Both the position numbers and the translations under genes were made by a program. A DNA stretch of 64,000 bases from Rhizophagus irregularis (lineage: Eukaryota > Glomeromycota > Glomeromycetes > Glomerales > Glomeraceae). The notes under the pieces were generated by a model. That model saw only the letters and a program-made list of their open reading frames with translations. It ran no database searches and was not told where the DNA came from. The stretch is from assembly GCF_026210795.1 (NCBI RefSeq), contig NC_089430.1, positions 868,001-932,000 on the forward strand. The letters are read 5' to 3'. This document shows positions 36,801-48,412 of the stretch, one piece after another. Numbering within the stretch: the stretch's first letter is position 1; every line of letters begins with the position of its first letter.

Positions 36801-38995
36801 GATTTCGTACCTTATGGACGTAATGCTCAAGAAAAAATCAAAGCTAAAGAATTTGAACCTACATTTGCCAAACATATACTTGATTTTGAAAAAATTCAGA
36901 AATGTTTGGCTTGTAAAGCATTTTCAAAGTATTCTCCATTAGGCTTATGTCGATACCATGAATTTTGTTTCAAATATGGATGGTATCAGGAATTTCCAAA
37001 TAAACAATATATACCACCACTACAAAATTTAATAGCTAATCCACCTACATCATATGATATACTTGTAAAAATGTTTGGATATCAAGAGTTTCAAGATATG
37101 CAGGAAATAGCAATATCATCATATGTAAATGGAAAACATACCTTTATTTCAATGCGTACAGGTGCAGGAAAAACAATGTGTTATTGGATTTCTGCAATTT
37201 TACGTGGAGGTTTGACTGTTGTAATAAGTCCATTAGTATCTTTAATTGATGATCAAGTGGTAAGTTAAACTGATTATTTACTACAATTAATGAAAGAAAG
37301 ATTATAATTTAATATTTCTATAGATCGAAACAATTGCTGCTGGAATTGGATGTGCTAGCATCTATATCGGAAAGCATCAACCTCCACAATATTTTGAAAA
37401 AGTCTTTTCTGAGATCGCTATTGGGTTGATTAAAATCTTATATATAACTGCAGAAAGCTTTATCAACAATAGTTCATTTACCAGAATGCTTTTAAATTTT
37501 GCAAAATATGCACCTGTATCATTTGTAATAGATGAAGTGCATTGCATTATAGAATGCAAGCATTTTAGGTAAGATATAATTCAAATATTAATTTAAAAAT
37601 TTCATTTGATATATTAAACTTAACTTATATAGAGAATCCTGGAGTAAATTAAGAAAAATTTCAACATTCTTTCCAAGTAGTCCAATTATGATGCTTACGG
37701 GAACTTGCAAGGAATCTGATGCTTATCTAATTTTGGAGAATCTCGGACTTGCTTCAAATGATGTGGCTTTTGTTCAAGGGTTATCTTTTTCACGTCCAGA
37801 ACTTACAATGAAAATGCACCCTAAAAGTACTAAGGAAAAAACCATTGGAGAAATTATTACACTATTAAAAGAATTAAATGAAGGGAAATGCATTATTTAC
37901 TGTCCAACAGTACGAATATGTGATGATGTTTATGAGTAACTTCAGGAAAAATCTGGCCTTGAATTACCAATGGCTGTGTATTATAGTTCCTTAGACAGTG
38001 AAGAAAAAAAAAAATTGAAATCATGGAAAGAGAATACAATCCAACTTATGATTGCAACTAATGCTTTTGGTATGGGTCTTAATGATAAAAAAGTTCGTTT
38101 GGTAATACATTATTCATTTCCATTGAGTATAGGTAAGACACTACTATTATATCAAAGAAATAAATATAATAGCATTATTAATAAAACTAATCTTACCCTT
38201 TAAAATAGGCAATCTTGTACAAGAAACTGGAAGAGCGGGAAGAAACCATAATTCCGCGAAGTGTATAATTTTTTATACCCGCCATGATATTTGCACTAAT
38301 TATACAATTATAACACAAAGTAGAGAATCGTAAGTATTAATTGTGTAAAGAAATATAATTAATATTATGATTTAATTAAAAATATATTTTGTAGTATAAC
38401 TGAAGATATGAATGATAGTTTTGAGGCAAATAAAAGAAAAGAATACCTGGCCAAAGCATGTGAAAAAATATTTGAAGTTGTTCATTTTTGTGAAGAACAA
38501 TATATCTGTAGAGAGCAAATGCTTGCCGAATATTTTGCATGGAATGGTGATAATTTAAGTCCTCCATGTGCACATTGTGACAACTGCTTATGCGTACAAG
38601 CTGAGCTAGTACATAAAGTTGATGTAAAAACTGATGCTATCAAAATGGTAGAGGTGGTTGAAGAAATAATAAATAAGCTGCGTGAAAGTGGAAAATTAAT
38701 TTTACCAAAAGATATCATACAGGTTTATTGTCAACTCAAGTGTGATAATGAAGAGCTTACCTCATTGAATATTTATCGTGAAACACGAAAAAAAATTGTC
38801 CGTACAAAAGCAGACACTCAGCACTTGCTAGACTGGCTTATAATACGTGGAATGGTAAAAATAATGATAAACTTGTACCGGCCAAATCCAAATGGAAATA
38901 CGTTGCAAACAAATATTTACATAGTTGGTGTTATTGAAGGTGTAACTGCAATAGTAATGGAAAAAAATTGGAAAATGTGGCTTCGCCATTCTTGA
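36801..38995 (+). pseudogene. RecQ-type SF2 helicase part of the same gene
   Basis: Exons are 36801-37259, 37324-37568, 37633-38132, 38219-38329 and 38395-38995, continuing the frame from the transposase exons through a GT-AG intron. Exon 4 opens with a Cys/His cluster (CLACKAFSKYSPLGLCRYH). Then come RecQ-like motifs: MRTGAGKT (Walker A, near 37151-37174), VISPLVSLIDDQV (Ia), FVIDEVHCIIE (DExH, near 37531), LTGTC (III), IATNAFGMGL (V) and QETGRAGR (VI, near 38230). After the motor lies a RecQ zinc-binding domain (CREQMLAEYF, then CAHCDNC) and a winged-helix-like C-terminus. One in-frame TAA occurs at 37937-37939, in VYE-stop-LQEK. Combined with the upstream part this resembles AcademH-type DNA transposons, whose transposase carries a C-terminal SF2 helicase; that assignment is from memory of the family and not tested. 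Confidence 0.82.
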
Positions 38996-39284
38996 AGATA
39001 AATATATGTATATTTTATAAAATAATGTATAAAATAATGTAATAAACTTTGTTTCTAAAATTAGAAAAGACTTATATGACGCGTCAACTCAAAAATGAAC
39101 CAAAAATGTGGAACCCAATAATTTTCTTTATTTCACATTCGCCAAAAACATATAGACATTTGTGACCATTTTAAAACTTCATACGAAAGTTTTTCAAAAA
39201 AGTTTTTAAACGAATATATCTTTTTAAGTTAAAAAATAGTAGTTCAGACCCGTGGCTTTCTAACCATGTAAATTTTATCCTTTT

Positions 39285-39983
39285 TTGTTAAGTATTACCA
39301 AAAGTTGGTATTGCAATGAAAATCGTATTACAGAATTTTTTTTTTTTGGACATTTTACTATAATAAAAATTAATTATAGCGATTTCTCTACTGTTAATGA
39401 TCAGGGTATGACACCTAGGGATAATTGCGCTGAAGTTATGTATACTTTTTATGGTGTTGACGAAGAAGGACGTTTTCTTGATTATGCTTTTTGCAAGATC
39501 AACAAACGAGAAATATCAATACCTAGTAACATTCCATTTGGAACTGAAGTTATTATTAAAGAACATAAACAATCCGTTGAAAACGATCCAAATAATCAGA
39601 AGAAAAAGCTCGACTTTATTAAAGTTGAGAAGGTTGGTAGGACAACATTCCATACACATGGGTATGTGTTAGATAAATGGAAATATTTTAGGCCTAAGAG
39701 TTTATCTAGAGAAGCCTCTGCTCTATTCGTCTATGAAAACAGGGGAAATTTTGGTAAGTCCTGATTTTGTTAATAATGTCTGAGGACTAGTTATTAATGG
39801 CATATTATATCATCAACAGGTACTTATGGAGATTCGGGTTCACCTGTTTTTGATAACATTGATAGACTGTAGAGTATTTTTTAGGGAGTTTATCCAAATA
39901 GCAGTCAAGCTTTTGTTATTCCCATTCATGTAATTTTAGATCATGCCAAAGCTAGAACGGGAAAGAGGTTTATACTAGTGTAA
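39285..39983 (+). pseudogene. Trypsin-like serine protease relic
   Basis: A first exon (open from 39285 to 39753) and a second (39820-39983) join across a 66-bp GT-AG intron. The second begins with TYGDSGSPVFD, the serine-nucleophile motif of the S1/trypsin-like fold (GDSG). The first includes [11 protein letters not shown] and a [13 protein letters not shown] stretch. The frame is broken by two in-frame TAG codons soon after the motif (39870-39872 and 39882-39884). It then stays open through [20 protein letters not shown] to TAA at 39981. No His/Asp-bearing 5' part or signal peptide is seen, so the gene is 5'-truncated or has exons I cannot trace. It is read as a decayed host gene. Confidence 0.65.
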
Positions 39984-40473
39984 TTTACAGTCTTTACTTT
40001 ATATAACAACGAACAGTTTGTTCTGAGATTGTCCTTATAACGAAAAAATAATAAATGTTTATTATACCTTTCAAAGAGTAATGTTACGTGGCAATGTTTT
40101 ATTTTTCTGACTATTATTATATATAATGAAAAGCAAAATTATGTTATCGGTAAAACTAGCTAATGCTACTGGATAACATAAATCAAAATATGAGCGTGAC
40201 CCATTCTTTCCCCAATATTTTGTTAGTATATGTTTAAAAAGTTCTCAAACAAAAAAACAGTTACCTTCTTGGATTACGGATAGATTTTATGATTAACAAT
40301 ACTTGTAATGAAATACAAAGAACTTTAATATTTCTGCCTATTATATCTCTGGTTAGTAGTTTTGCATATAATATCCTGTTTATTGCTGTACAGATAGCTA
40401 GAATATAATAAGTGTTTTCTATTACATTATTACTTGGTATAGCCTTAATATCGCAAAAAAATGAACTTGGTAA
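39984..40473. other. Intergenic, no gene seen
   Basis: No open frame of interest and no repeat recognised. Confidence 0.5.
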
Positions 40474-40737
40474 TGTTGTTATTATGTTAATCTAAAAATA
40501 CTCATTTTATATGTTCAAACTATTACATTTTCTTTTGAAAGTAATGCTTACCACAGCATTGCGTCAAAAATTAAATACTTAATGCACACACTTAACCTAT
40601 TTAGGTTAGCACTTAGCTATTTTCATGCCAACAATGTTAATAAATATTTTGCTAATCCAGATCTCTCCAGCAATACCGTTGATGAATATAAATGGTGGTT
40701 TACTTCGCTTTTCAATTCCTCAGACCATAATGGATAA
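40474..40737 (+). CDS. Short possible exon or gene fragment, unknown
   Basis: An 87-codon open stretch with protein-like composition includes NKYFANPDLSSNTVDEYKWW and FTSLFNSSDHNG before TAA. An internal ATG at 40582 would give 51 residues. It directly precedes the MITE at 40762-41146 and another short open frame after it, so these could be pieces of one gene split by the MITE. No domain is recognised, and this is weak evidence. Confidence 0.3.
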   Translation, partial: CCYYVNLKILILYVQTITFSFESNAYHSIASKIKYLMHTLNLFRLALSYFHANNVNKYFANPDLSSNTVDEYKWWFTSLFNSSDHNG

Positions 40738-40761
40738 CAACAGTCTACTTGATGTCTATAT

Positions 40762-41146
40762 TCCCTATAAAAAATATTTTTTGCTAAAATATACTTAAAA
40801 TAAACTTAAAATTTTATTTTATACTTAAAATATATTTAAAATTTTATTTTATACTTAAAATATACTGAAATAGGCAAAAATTAAATATTATTTAAGTATA
40901 ATTTAAGTATATAATAATATACTTAAAATATTCTTATTTTAAATATCCTTAAAATATACTGAAATGGGCAAAATTTAAATGTAAATTAAATATATTTTAA
41001 GTATATATTAAATACAATTTAATTCAAATTTTGCAAAAATTCAATTTTCAGTATATTTTAAGTATAAAATAAGAAAATTAAGTATATTTTAAAGAAAATT
41101 AAATATATTTTAAATATATTTTAAGTAAAAATTTTTTTTATAGGGA
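40762..41146. mobile_element. MITE with TATACTTAAAAT-rich interior, 385 bp
   Basis: The ends are inverted: TCCCTATAAAAAA on the left and its complement TTTTTTTATAGGGA on the right. The interior is made of AATATACTTAAAAT / ATTTTAAGTATATT words in both orientations. ATT may be duplicated outside the CCC/GGG ends (40760-40762 and 41146-41148). It has no coding capacity. The family is unknown. Confidence 0.75.
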
Positions 41147-41157
41147 TTACTAACCAC

Positions 41158-41463
41158 TTGGAACATGATAATGAAAATCATCCCGTAGGTCAAGCAAACG
41201 AAGCAAATGAAGCAAATGAAACAAATGAAACAAACAGAGAAAGAATATTTGAAGGTACAAACAACATAAGATGTGACGTTAACAATCAAAATAATCTATA
41301 TTTTATTATTTTTTATACTACAGAAAATGCTTTCTGTGATTTATGGCATCCCGATACCATAAAATTTTACGAATTCTATCTCGCTTACTCACACAGATCA
41401 AAAAGTAAAAATCAGGCATCAATCAGGTACCAATCGGTCACCAATCAGATACCTGATTGGTGA
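41158..41463 (+). CDS. Short possible coding fragment, unknown
   Basis: The first 40 or so residues are polar, with a repeated Asn/Glu/Thr-Asn-Glu pattern (QANEANEANETNETNRE). The frame then runs into a MITE at 41393, so its C-terminus is not original. A GT..AG pair (about 41279-41321) could remove the middle and yield NAFCDLWHPDTIKFYEFYLA. No domain is recognised. It could be a 5' exon of a gene cut by the MITEs on both sides. Confidence 0.25.
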   Translation: MEHDNENHPVGQANEANEANETNETNRERIFEGTNNIRCDVNNQNNLYFIIFYTTENAFCDLWHPDTIKFYEFYLAYSHRSKSKNQASIRYQSVTNQIPDW

Positions 41464-41572
41464 CCGATTGGTGCCTGATTGGCATTTTCGCCAAATACCG
41501 TCACCAATCAGGCACCAATCAGCTACCTGATTGGTGACCGATTGGTGCCTGATTTTTCACTTTTCGACCTGT
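41393..41572. mobile_element. Palindromic MITE, 180 bp
   Basis: Inverted ends: ACAGATCAAAAAGTAAAAAT on the left and, on the other strand, ACAGGTCGAAAAGTGAAAAA on the right. The interior has tandem inverted words ACCAATCGGTCACCAATCAG, so most of the element folds on itself. No clear TSD. Confidence 0.75.
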
Positions 41573-43940
41573 ATCAAACTCTAGCCGTTCACAACGATTC
41601 ATTGGATATGTCAAGAAAAATAAGATCAACATTTTAAGACTTATCACTCTTAACTTAATCACACTATTAATCTCAATATATAACAATAATTGGATAATAC
41701 CCTTGGTAAATTTTATAGGACATATATTTTTCATAATATACAAAACAAAAGCGGAGTTGATATATGTATTTGACTAAGATCAATATCCTCCAGAAATTAA
41801 AGAACATCTCTTGTGATTCATTCTAAAACACATGAATATGATTAAACAATAAAATTTCATTAAACTGCAGAGAGAATACAAGATACAAGCGGACAACATG
41901 AATGATGGTGTGAAACTGCAGAACAGAATACAAGTGGACAATATGAATAACTGATGTCAACTACGAGAAATGATCACAACACTTATCATACCCGTTATCT
42001 TGTTTTTACACGTTCCTTCATAGTTACGAATTCATGGATCATTTCGTTTCTTCTCAGTTACAACCATATATCTGTTCACAAATCCACTCCGATGGGTCAA
42101 TTATCAATAACAATCACTTATTCGCTCAGTGCATACCATTTATCTTCTATATTGTTGTTAATTATCCAGATTGATTCTGTCGAAAAAATAATGTAAAATA
42201 CAAGAAACCTATTCTTTATTATTATTTTTTCGCAACTGACAAAATATTTATTCTATATGGGTTATGCGTAGTTTCGATAAATATAATGAATTAATGGAAC
42301 TGGATTTGGGGATGCTCCACATTTTGTTTTCGATTACTATCTTACTATCCTTATCTATTTACCATCCGTCTGGACAATTTCTTTCGAGAATCTATTTGTT
42401 GTTTAAGAGCAATGTCGAATTGACCTCTACTGATGTGTAGAACAATACAAATGTGTTATAATCAATAACCCTGTTATGGCCTAATGTTTAAGAACATAGC
42501 CACGTTTAAAACATTATTATTATGGACGGACATTTTCTCTCATAAATTTTAGAGGAGCACACTTACGTGTTGTTAACAACATGGTATGATAAAGGTGATT
42601 ATGTGATTCTGGACTGAAGACAAAAACAAAAATAGATGATAATCGAAACATTAACATCCGTATGAGAGAAATGAGAGAAATGAAACAAGCGTTGGTCATG
42701 CAACATGCAAACAAGATTTCGATAAAGGAATTCGATCACGTATGTATTTTTGATGGGATGATTCCTCAAAACTAGTAATAGAACAGGGGTATTGACAAAA
42801 ATCATGCGGAATGATTTTATTTCCTGGTGATTATTGTTTTCAATAATCGAAACGCCAGATAAGTAATGATGGATACAATTATTGATAGTAAGCACTTAAC
42901 TACAAATATCAATGGCAATAAGAAAATTACCTAAAGGTGCTATTCTGGAGGGACTTTAAAGAGAAGTGTAACTAGTGTGAATGCAGTAATCATTTTTTTA
43001 GTAATCGAAAACAAGAACAATGTCCGATATCTAACTATCCTATACCATAGTATATCTTCTTGATAGTTTCATATTATCCCAAGTTAATTAGTCTTCAATT
43101 GACTACAAAAGTGGGAATAGTTTACTCCTAAGTCAAATTTCAATTACCTGTGAATTATTAGGTATTTCGGAATGTTATATTTTTGTTGATAACCCCTTTC
43201 GAAAAGTGACTCATGTAAACCAGTATACACGCAGTTTAATACAAATTCTTAGTTCCTACATTAACACATATTACCCTTTCCATGTTTATTCTACTTCGTA
43301 CCCTTTGGGTAGAAATTACTTATTGGAGTAATAATATTCCACCGTTTATTGTGAATAGAGTCGATCTTCAACTAAAACATTTGATAAACTTAGGGGTGCG
43401 TTATGTTGTCGATGATCTGTGATATGAAGGATCGTTTCTCCGAAACTAGAAATCAGAAATCAGAAATGCCGTTAGATCAACAATATATTAGCCGAGTTAT
43501 AGGATAATTACAGTTAGATCATTTGCGTGCTAATATATTCTGGTTATCTGTATACAATAGGATTATTGCTTATATGTAGACAGCCATTTTACGATATTAT
43601 TATAATTCAGATTTGTAAAACAGATCCCTGATAGTCTTGCCATTCATTGCCTTTTCTTTTGGAGATTCCTAAAGTCGGTATGGTTCATGAGAAAATCTGG
43701 ATTTCGATAAGGAAGTTTTATGTTTTATACTGTTAGTAAGGTGCAGTTGGAGACTGGTCTACGCTCAAATTATTACTATTTTTGTTTCGATATTCAAGGA
43801 AATCTCTTACAAGCTGAGTTTGCAGTTCACTAGCCAAACATCAGATTATAGAATCGTTATTGACCATATCATAGTCTGCAAAATCATCGAGTTTGTATAA
43901 ATACTTTAAAGATAGGTAAAATACTTTATTATGTACCACT
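41573..43940. other. Intergenic block, no gene recognised
   Basis: Several short frames (for example 42599-42895 minus, 98 codons) have no motif and are not called. The sequence has the lower-AT texture seen at both outer parts of the window. Confidence 0.5.
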
Positions 43941-44737
43941 ATGAAACTTAAAAAATTTTTCAACATTAGTTTCCTTTCACGACACAATAATAAAACAAAA
44001 ACAGATTATCAAACTAACTCTCTAAACGCTAATTTAAATGAAATAACAGTTGAACCAGATACTGTAGATGGGCTGGAACGCTCAGACGAGAATCCACAGC
44101 AAGTAAATAGTCATGGTAAAACCTTATAATGTTATGTATTAAATTCTTGTTTAATAATTACGTTAAATTGTTTACATTATTACAATAATGACAGACTATA
44201 GTCTAGCTATAATCTTACAAAAATTGAGTTCTCTCAAGAATACCATTCAAGAAATTAAAGGAGAAGTAAAAGATGTCAAAGGCAAAGTAGAAAAGCTCGA
44301 TGAGAAAGTAGAGAAACTGCGAACAGAAAATGGTCATATATTTGAAATGATAGCTAGAAATGAGATTGCTAAAAAACATGGACAACATTATTCGGAATGT
44401 TTCGTAGTCTTTGATATAAATGGCCTTGTTAGGTTATCCACACCAAAAGAAAAACTTTCGTCTGAAGAGTTGGAATATGAAAACCAGGCTTCTATTTTGG
44501 AACATAGAACGAATAAAATAGCAAACCACATTTTTGTAAGTGATGACTCGTAATATTTGTTTCTCCTGAAATAATTACGCACTTTTGGAGTTTAGCTTTT
44601 TATTAATGTATTTATTTTTGTGATAGGAAATCAAGTTAATTGACAAGTTCGAGAAAAATCTCAAAAGGGCCAGGGATGTGTATCCAAATTCAAATTTGAA
44701 TGATCTTTATTTTCGTGTGAATAAACTCAACTGTTAA
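43941..44737 (+). CDS. Coiled-coil protein of unknown function, three exons
   Basis: Exons 43941-44115, 44195-44535 and 44627-44737 join by GT-AG introns with agreeing phase and give 208 residues ending in TAA. Residues 1-58 are basic then polar (MKLKKFFNISFLSRHNN). From residue 59 a long coiled coil follows (KNTIQEIKGEVKDVKGKVEK), then a compact region with HYSECFVVFDINGLVRLSTP, and a Lys-rich C-terminus (KLIDKFEKNLKRARDVYPNS). The pattern resembles large AMF families whose C-terminal half is a PD-(D/E)XK-like domain. A relic of such a domain lies at 45228-45667 after a possible MITE, so this may be the surviving 5' part of a longer gene. Function unknown. Confidence 0.72.
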
Positions 44738-44859
44738 AAGAAGTTAAGGAAAGAAAAGGTAGAGTAATGGATGTTATCATTTATAAGTAAGATAGTACAT
44801 CGACAGAGAAACTTACATATTTGTCAATGGTTAGGAAGTAAGGAACGACGCTAGTGATA

Positions 44860-45236
44860 CCTGGCTAAACTCTTTTTGCCAAAAATTTCAGTTTCGTCAC
44901 CAACTAGTTTCAGTTTCGTCATTGACTAAACTATATAGTAATATTTTTTAAGTTTAAATTTTATTTATATAAAATTATAATTTTATTATAAAAATATATT
45001 AAATTATATTATACATAAAATAGTTTTATAAATTCCTTTAAAAAATATTATATTTTAATATAAATTTATTATTTTTTTTTTTATAAGTAATTATTATAAT
45101 TAAAAATCCATGGAAATCCATAAAAAATCCATGGAAATACTATGGAATATTGAATTTTGGCATTTCGTCTTTTAATTTTAAATGTCTAAACTATTTCGGT
45201 TTAGTCAAATGACTAAATATTTAGGTTTTGCCCAGG
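44860..45236. mobile_element. Possible MITE between coiled-coil gene and nuclease-like relic
   Basis: The ends are weakly inverted (CCTGGCTAAACTC against CCTGGGCAAAACC on the other strand), with subterminal CAGTTTCGTC-type words and AACCGAAATAG. The interior is almost pure A/T. No convincing target duplication. Confidence 0.45.
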
Positions 45237-45667
45237 ATCTCTAAACAACGCTCTTTTTTAATCCATGAACCCAGGTTCACCATCATGCTTTTTTCTTCTA
45301 TGGTAATGAGTTTACAAAGCGCCATAAAATACAAACAAGCACCATTTGTAGAAAAATTGGAGATAGACGTGCGAGGACTGCTAACACCTTTGACGACAAA
45401 TGGTGATATTGAAACGTTGAGATTGGAGAAATAAAAAAGTCTGATAGTACAGAAATGGTAACTAAAGGATATCGTCAGTTATGGTTACGTTTAGCAGTCA
45501 TTGGTTATGCTCTAAGTATCATTGATCCAAAACTAAAGTTTAATTTGATAGGTAATCTATATACACCCAAAACAGATAAGACCTTTAATTCGCAATATGA
45601 TGATGGGTTTGACTTTGTGAAGAAAAAAAAGGGTTACAACTATTATGTAAATCATATCTCTATATAG
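45228..45667 (+). pseudogene. PD-(D/E)XK-like domain relic of a lineage-specific family
   Basis: Two overlapping frames together look like one domain. The first holds KYKQAPFVEKLEIDVRGLLT followed by DIETLRLEK and a stop. The other frame reads GEIKKSDSTEMVTKGYRQLW, then LRLAVIGYALSIIDPKLKF. A conserved order of Asp (EIDVRG), then Glu-x-Lys (GEIK), with a helix rich in Leu/Ala, is the usual signature of a PD-(D/E)XK nuclease fold. Here a probable one-base loss near 45420 (AGATTGG where AGAATTGG would be open) separates the Asp from the Glu-x-Lys. Its N-terminal partner could be the coiled-coil gene at 43941-44737. Assignment is by pattern only. Confidence 0.5.
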
Positions 45668-46643
45668 TATTTACTGTTTGTTGCTGATGTAACTGTTATT
45701 TTAAGTAATAAAAATTTTTGATTTCGTAAAATGATTAATAGGTATCCCTAAAGCTATTATACATGGCGATAATGCATTTTGATCGAATGATACCCTGTGA
45801 ACTGATATTTTTTCGCATAAAGCCAGACTTAATACGGCAACAATTTTTTGTACTCAAATGATATTCCATAAAATAAAATACGTAAATAGTTATGCTCATC
45901 ACTAGATATTAATTCGAAAGGGAGAATTATTACTCTCAAGAGCACATGAGCCTTTGGCTGGGCAACACCCACATAGGACCCTTGGGTATCGATGTTACGT
46001 TTGATACCTGTTGTCCACTAATAATCTGTCCCACAATCAATATCAGTAACTAAGCGTGTGTCACCAAAAACCACTCTCAATTACTTTGTAATACTATATT
46101 ATCAATAAGTATTCGTTATCTTATTTTATACGTTCTTCAACGTTAATCATAGCTTTTTGTTTTATCCACAGTATAACTGTCCTCTCTGATAGATGGTTTT
46201 ATCGATAACAATCATTTGTATGCTCAGTATACTACTCATCTTCACCATGCTATTCTTAATCATTCAGAATGGATTCTTTGATTATGGATGTATGCTTAGG
46301 TACATATATTGTTGTCTCATTTGCCATCAATATCGGGATAAAAATATCTAATGAGAAATTTTTCATCTACGTGTTTTTCAGATAACACAAAAACCCCATG
46401 TTTGCGAACAATCATATTCTCCCCATATTTTGGTGATAAGTATAGTCTCCCCATGTTTTTTAGATAAATACACCCTTGTATAGTTATGACTTTTTGTGTA
46501 TTAAAAGTTACGAGCTGAGACTGTGAACTCAGTTTACAAACAAATTGTATTACTGTACTTGTTAATCAGAGAACATTTTCACGTGATAATTGTAGAGGCT
46601 ATGTCGGGTTTCATGTTTTCCCTTAAATATGACCTACAAATCT
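45668..46643. other. Intergenic, no gene seen
   Basis: It contains a local repetition of CCCCATGTTT / CCCCATATTTTGGTGATAAG / CCCCATGTTTTTTAGATAAA near 46393-46470, and the palindromic word GTGAACTCAGTTTAC near 46524. No gene recognised. Confidence 0.5.
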
Positions 46644-47264
46644 CTATCCGTTATTTATCCACAAACGTAGATGTACATGATTGACTGTACGTGAGTAGAA
46701 TAAGTTTGTTAGTGTAGATAATTTTTTTGATCCCAGAGTATCATTAACTATCTTGCTGATGTGATGAAACAATGAATAATCGAGACTTGATGGAACTGTA
46801 AGAGTTTTGCTTTTGACGACAATTGAACCAAATATTAACGACATTTTTCTCTTTATTCTCATATGTCTCCAACACAGGTAAAGCCACTCTGCCATATGAT
46901 GTTTTAACGATTGTGTGCTTACAGAAATATATGGATTAGCTGAGATTCTATGTATATGTGTCCCTCCAGAACTAAGTAACAATGAACGAAGTACAACAGG
47001 TACTGATATACTCGATACAAAAGATTTGATGATGTTGCCAATACTGGGTCCTTCAAAGGTTAGGCTGCATTTATCTTCATCATGATGGCATACTTTTATC
47101 CCCATATCGTTAACAAATATTTTATTATTTCCTTGAATAGCTAGTACCATACCACACGATGTGCCTGTTCCTTGCGTTCCACTCGTCATGGACATCATCC
47201 CCATTATCTGTCTATTTTTATCCATCGACTCTGTGTGCGAAGACAAGTTTTTTCCTCCTTTCAC
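46644..47264 (-). CDS. Unknown protein, 206 codons
   Basis: An open frame with mixed composition and no low complexity includes SMTSGTQGTGTSCGMVLAIQ, a Cys/His-containing KVCHHDEDKC, GNIIKSFVSSISVPVVLRSL and a basic region (CWRHMRIKRKMS). No signal peptide or known domain is recognised. It starts soon after the end of the 47285-48412 segment on the same strand, in another frame, so both may be exons or pieces of one gene. Its length in a block with few ORFs supports coding origin. Function unknown. Confidence 0.5.
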   Translation of the reverse strand: MKGGKNLSSHTESMDKNRQIMGMMSMTSGTQGTGTSCGMVLAIQGNNKIFVNDMGIKVCHHDEDKCSLTFEGPSIGNIIKSFVSSISVPVVLRSLLLSSGGTHIHRISANPYISVSTQSLKHHMAEWLYLCWRHMRIKRKMSLIFGSIVVKSKTLTVPSSLDYSLFHHISKIVNDTLGSKKLSTLTNLFYSRTVNHVHLRLWINNG

Positions 47265-47284
47265 TTCATGGGCATAGCACGGGA

Positions 47285-48412
47285 CTAGACTCTGCCTAGA
47301 GTTCGTGATCCCAGGATCATCATGGTTAACGTGAGAAGAAAGAGTGGAGTTGTAGTCAGGCGGTAACTGATAAGTTCTGGACTTTGCCCACGAAGTGAAC
47401 CAGATGGATCTTTATGTGCAAACATTGTTTGTGGAAAGTGCTCTGCATTACAGTGTACTAATTCCTTTAGGTGAGATTCTTGCAGGTAACCACGAGACTC
47501 CACAGCACATCTCATAGGACTGTGAGTTGATGAATGTGGACAGCAGTAAGAGATATTACTGGTTATTGCATAGTCTGTGAAGGATGAAATAACAGAAATA
47601 CTAGCATGCTCGTTACCATCACACTTTGGGTTATTGGCAAATTCTGGGCGTTGTTCACGAGGTGAATGCGTTGATTGTGGCACTTTTTTGTTCTCCCTCC
47701 CTTTCTACCATGACTCGCTTGGAGACAATGAACATGAATTATTAGTATCCCCATTGAAATGGTCAGTTGTATTAGGTTTCGATTCTCCTTTAGTGTCAGA
47801 AGAATGTTTATTAATACTTGCTATAAAAGAAGCGATACATTCCGAATAGTCAGGGTGAGCTAGCATTTCTCGCAGAGCATCATTCATGACAACAGGTAAA
47901 AACGCAGACTCTTGATTGATATGAATTTGTTTATTTTGGAATTTCTTTTCGACTCTGTCAATACATGCTCTGAAATATTTTTCAAACAAACCATCATGAT
48001 AACCCTCTTTGGGAATGACAAGAAAGTCTTCAGGATTAAGGTTCTCGGCACCGTATTTCTCTACGAGTTCGGCGTTAAACCTTTTCACAGATGAATCTAT
48101 ATTAGCACGATTCCTGGCACGGTACTCAGCGTCTGTCCTTGCAAGATATTGGTCGATCATCTCCTGTTTTTCGGCAGTAGGAGTGTAAAAATCAAACTCG
48201 GCCATTTCTTTTTTATATAGAGGCTTATGTTCAAAACAATAATTTTTATTTTCATGTGCACCAGCATTCAAGGATTGTTTTTCGTCTGTTACAGAATAAA
48301 AGTATTCGACCATATCTTTTTTATATGATAACCCTTGTTCAAATCGATAGATATGCATCAGCGCTACATTTCTGAGTGCTACGTACCTTTCAAAGAGGCG
48401 AAAGTAATACAA
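47285..48412 (-). pseudogene. Unknown protein, one frame with a single interruption
   Basis: Two long open segments (48412-47705, 235 codons, and 47683-47285, 132 codons) are in the same frame, separated by one stop and a few codons. The first is charged and helical, with DKQS/EKQ-type stretches, KKEMAEFDFYTPTAEKQEMI, RFNAELVEKYGAENLNPEDF and an AHPDYSECIASFIAS region. The second is polar with a hydrophobic C-terminal segment (TTPLFLLTLTMMILGS), a possible membrane anchor. No family is recognised, and no virus or transposon hallmark was seen. An upstream open stretch near 48573-48412 may add a first exon. It is read as a host-like gene of unknown role, probably damaged. Confidence 0.45.
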
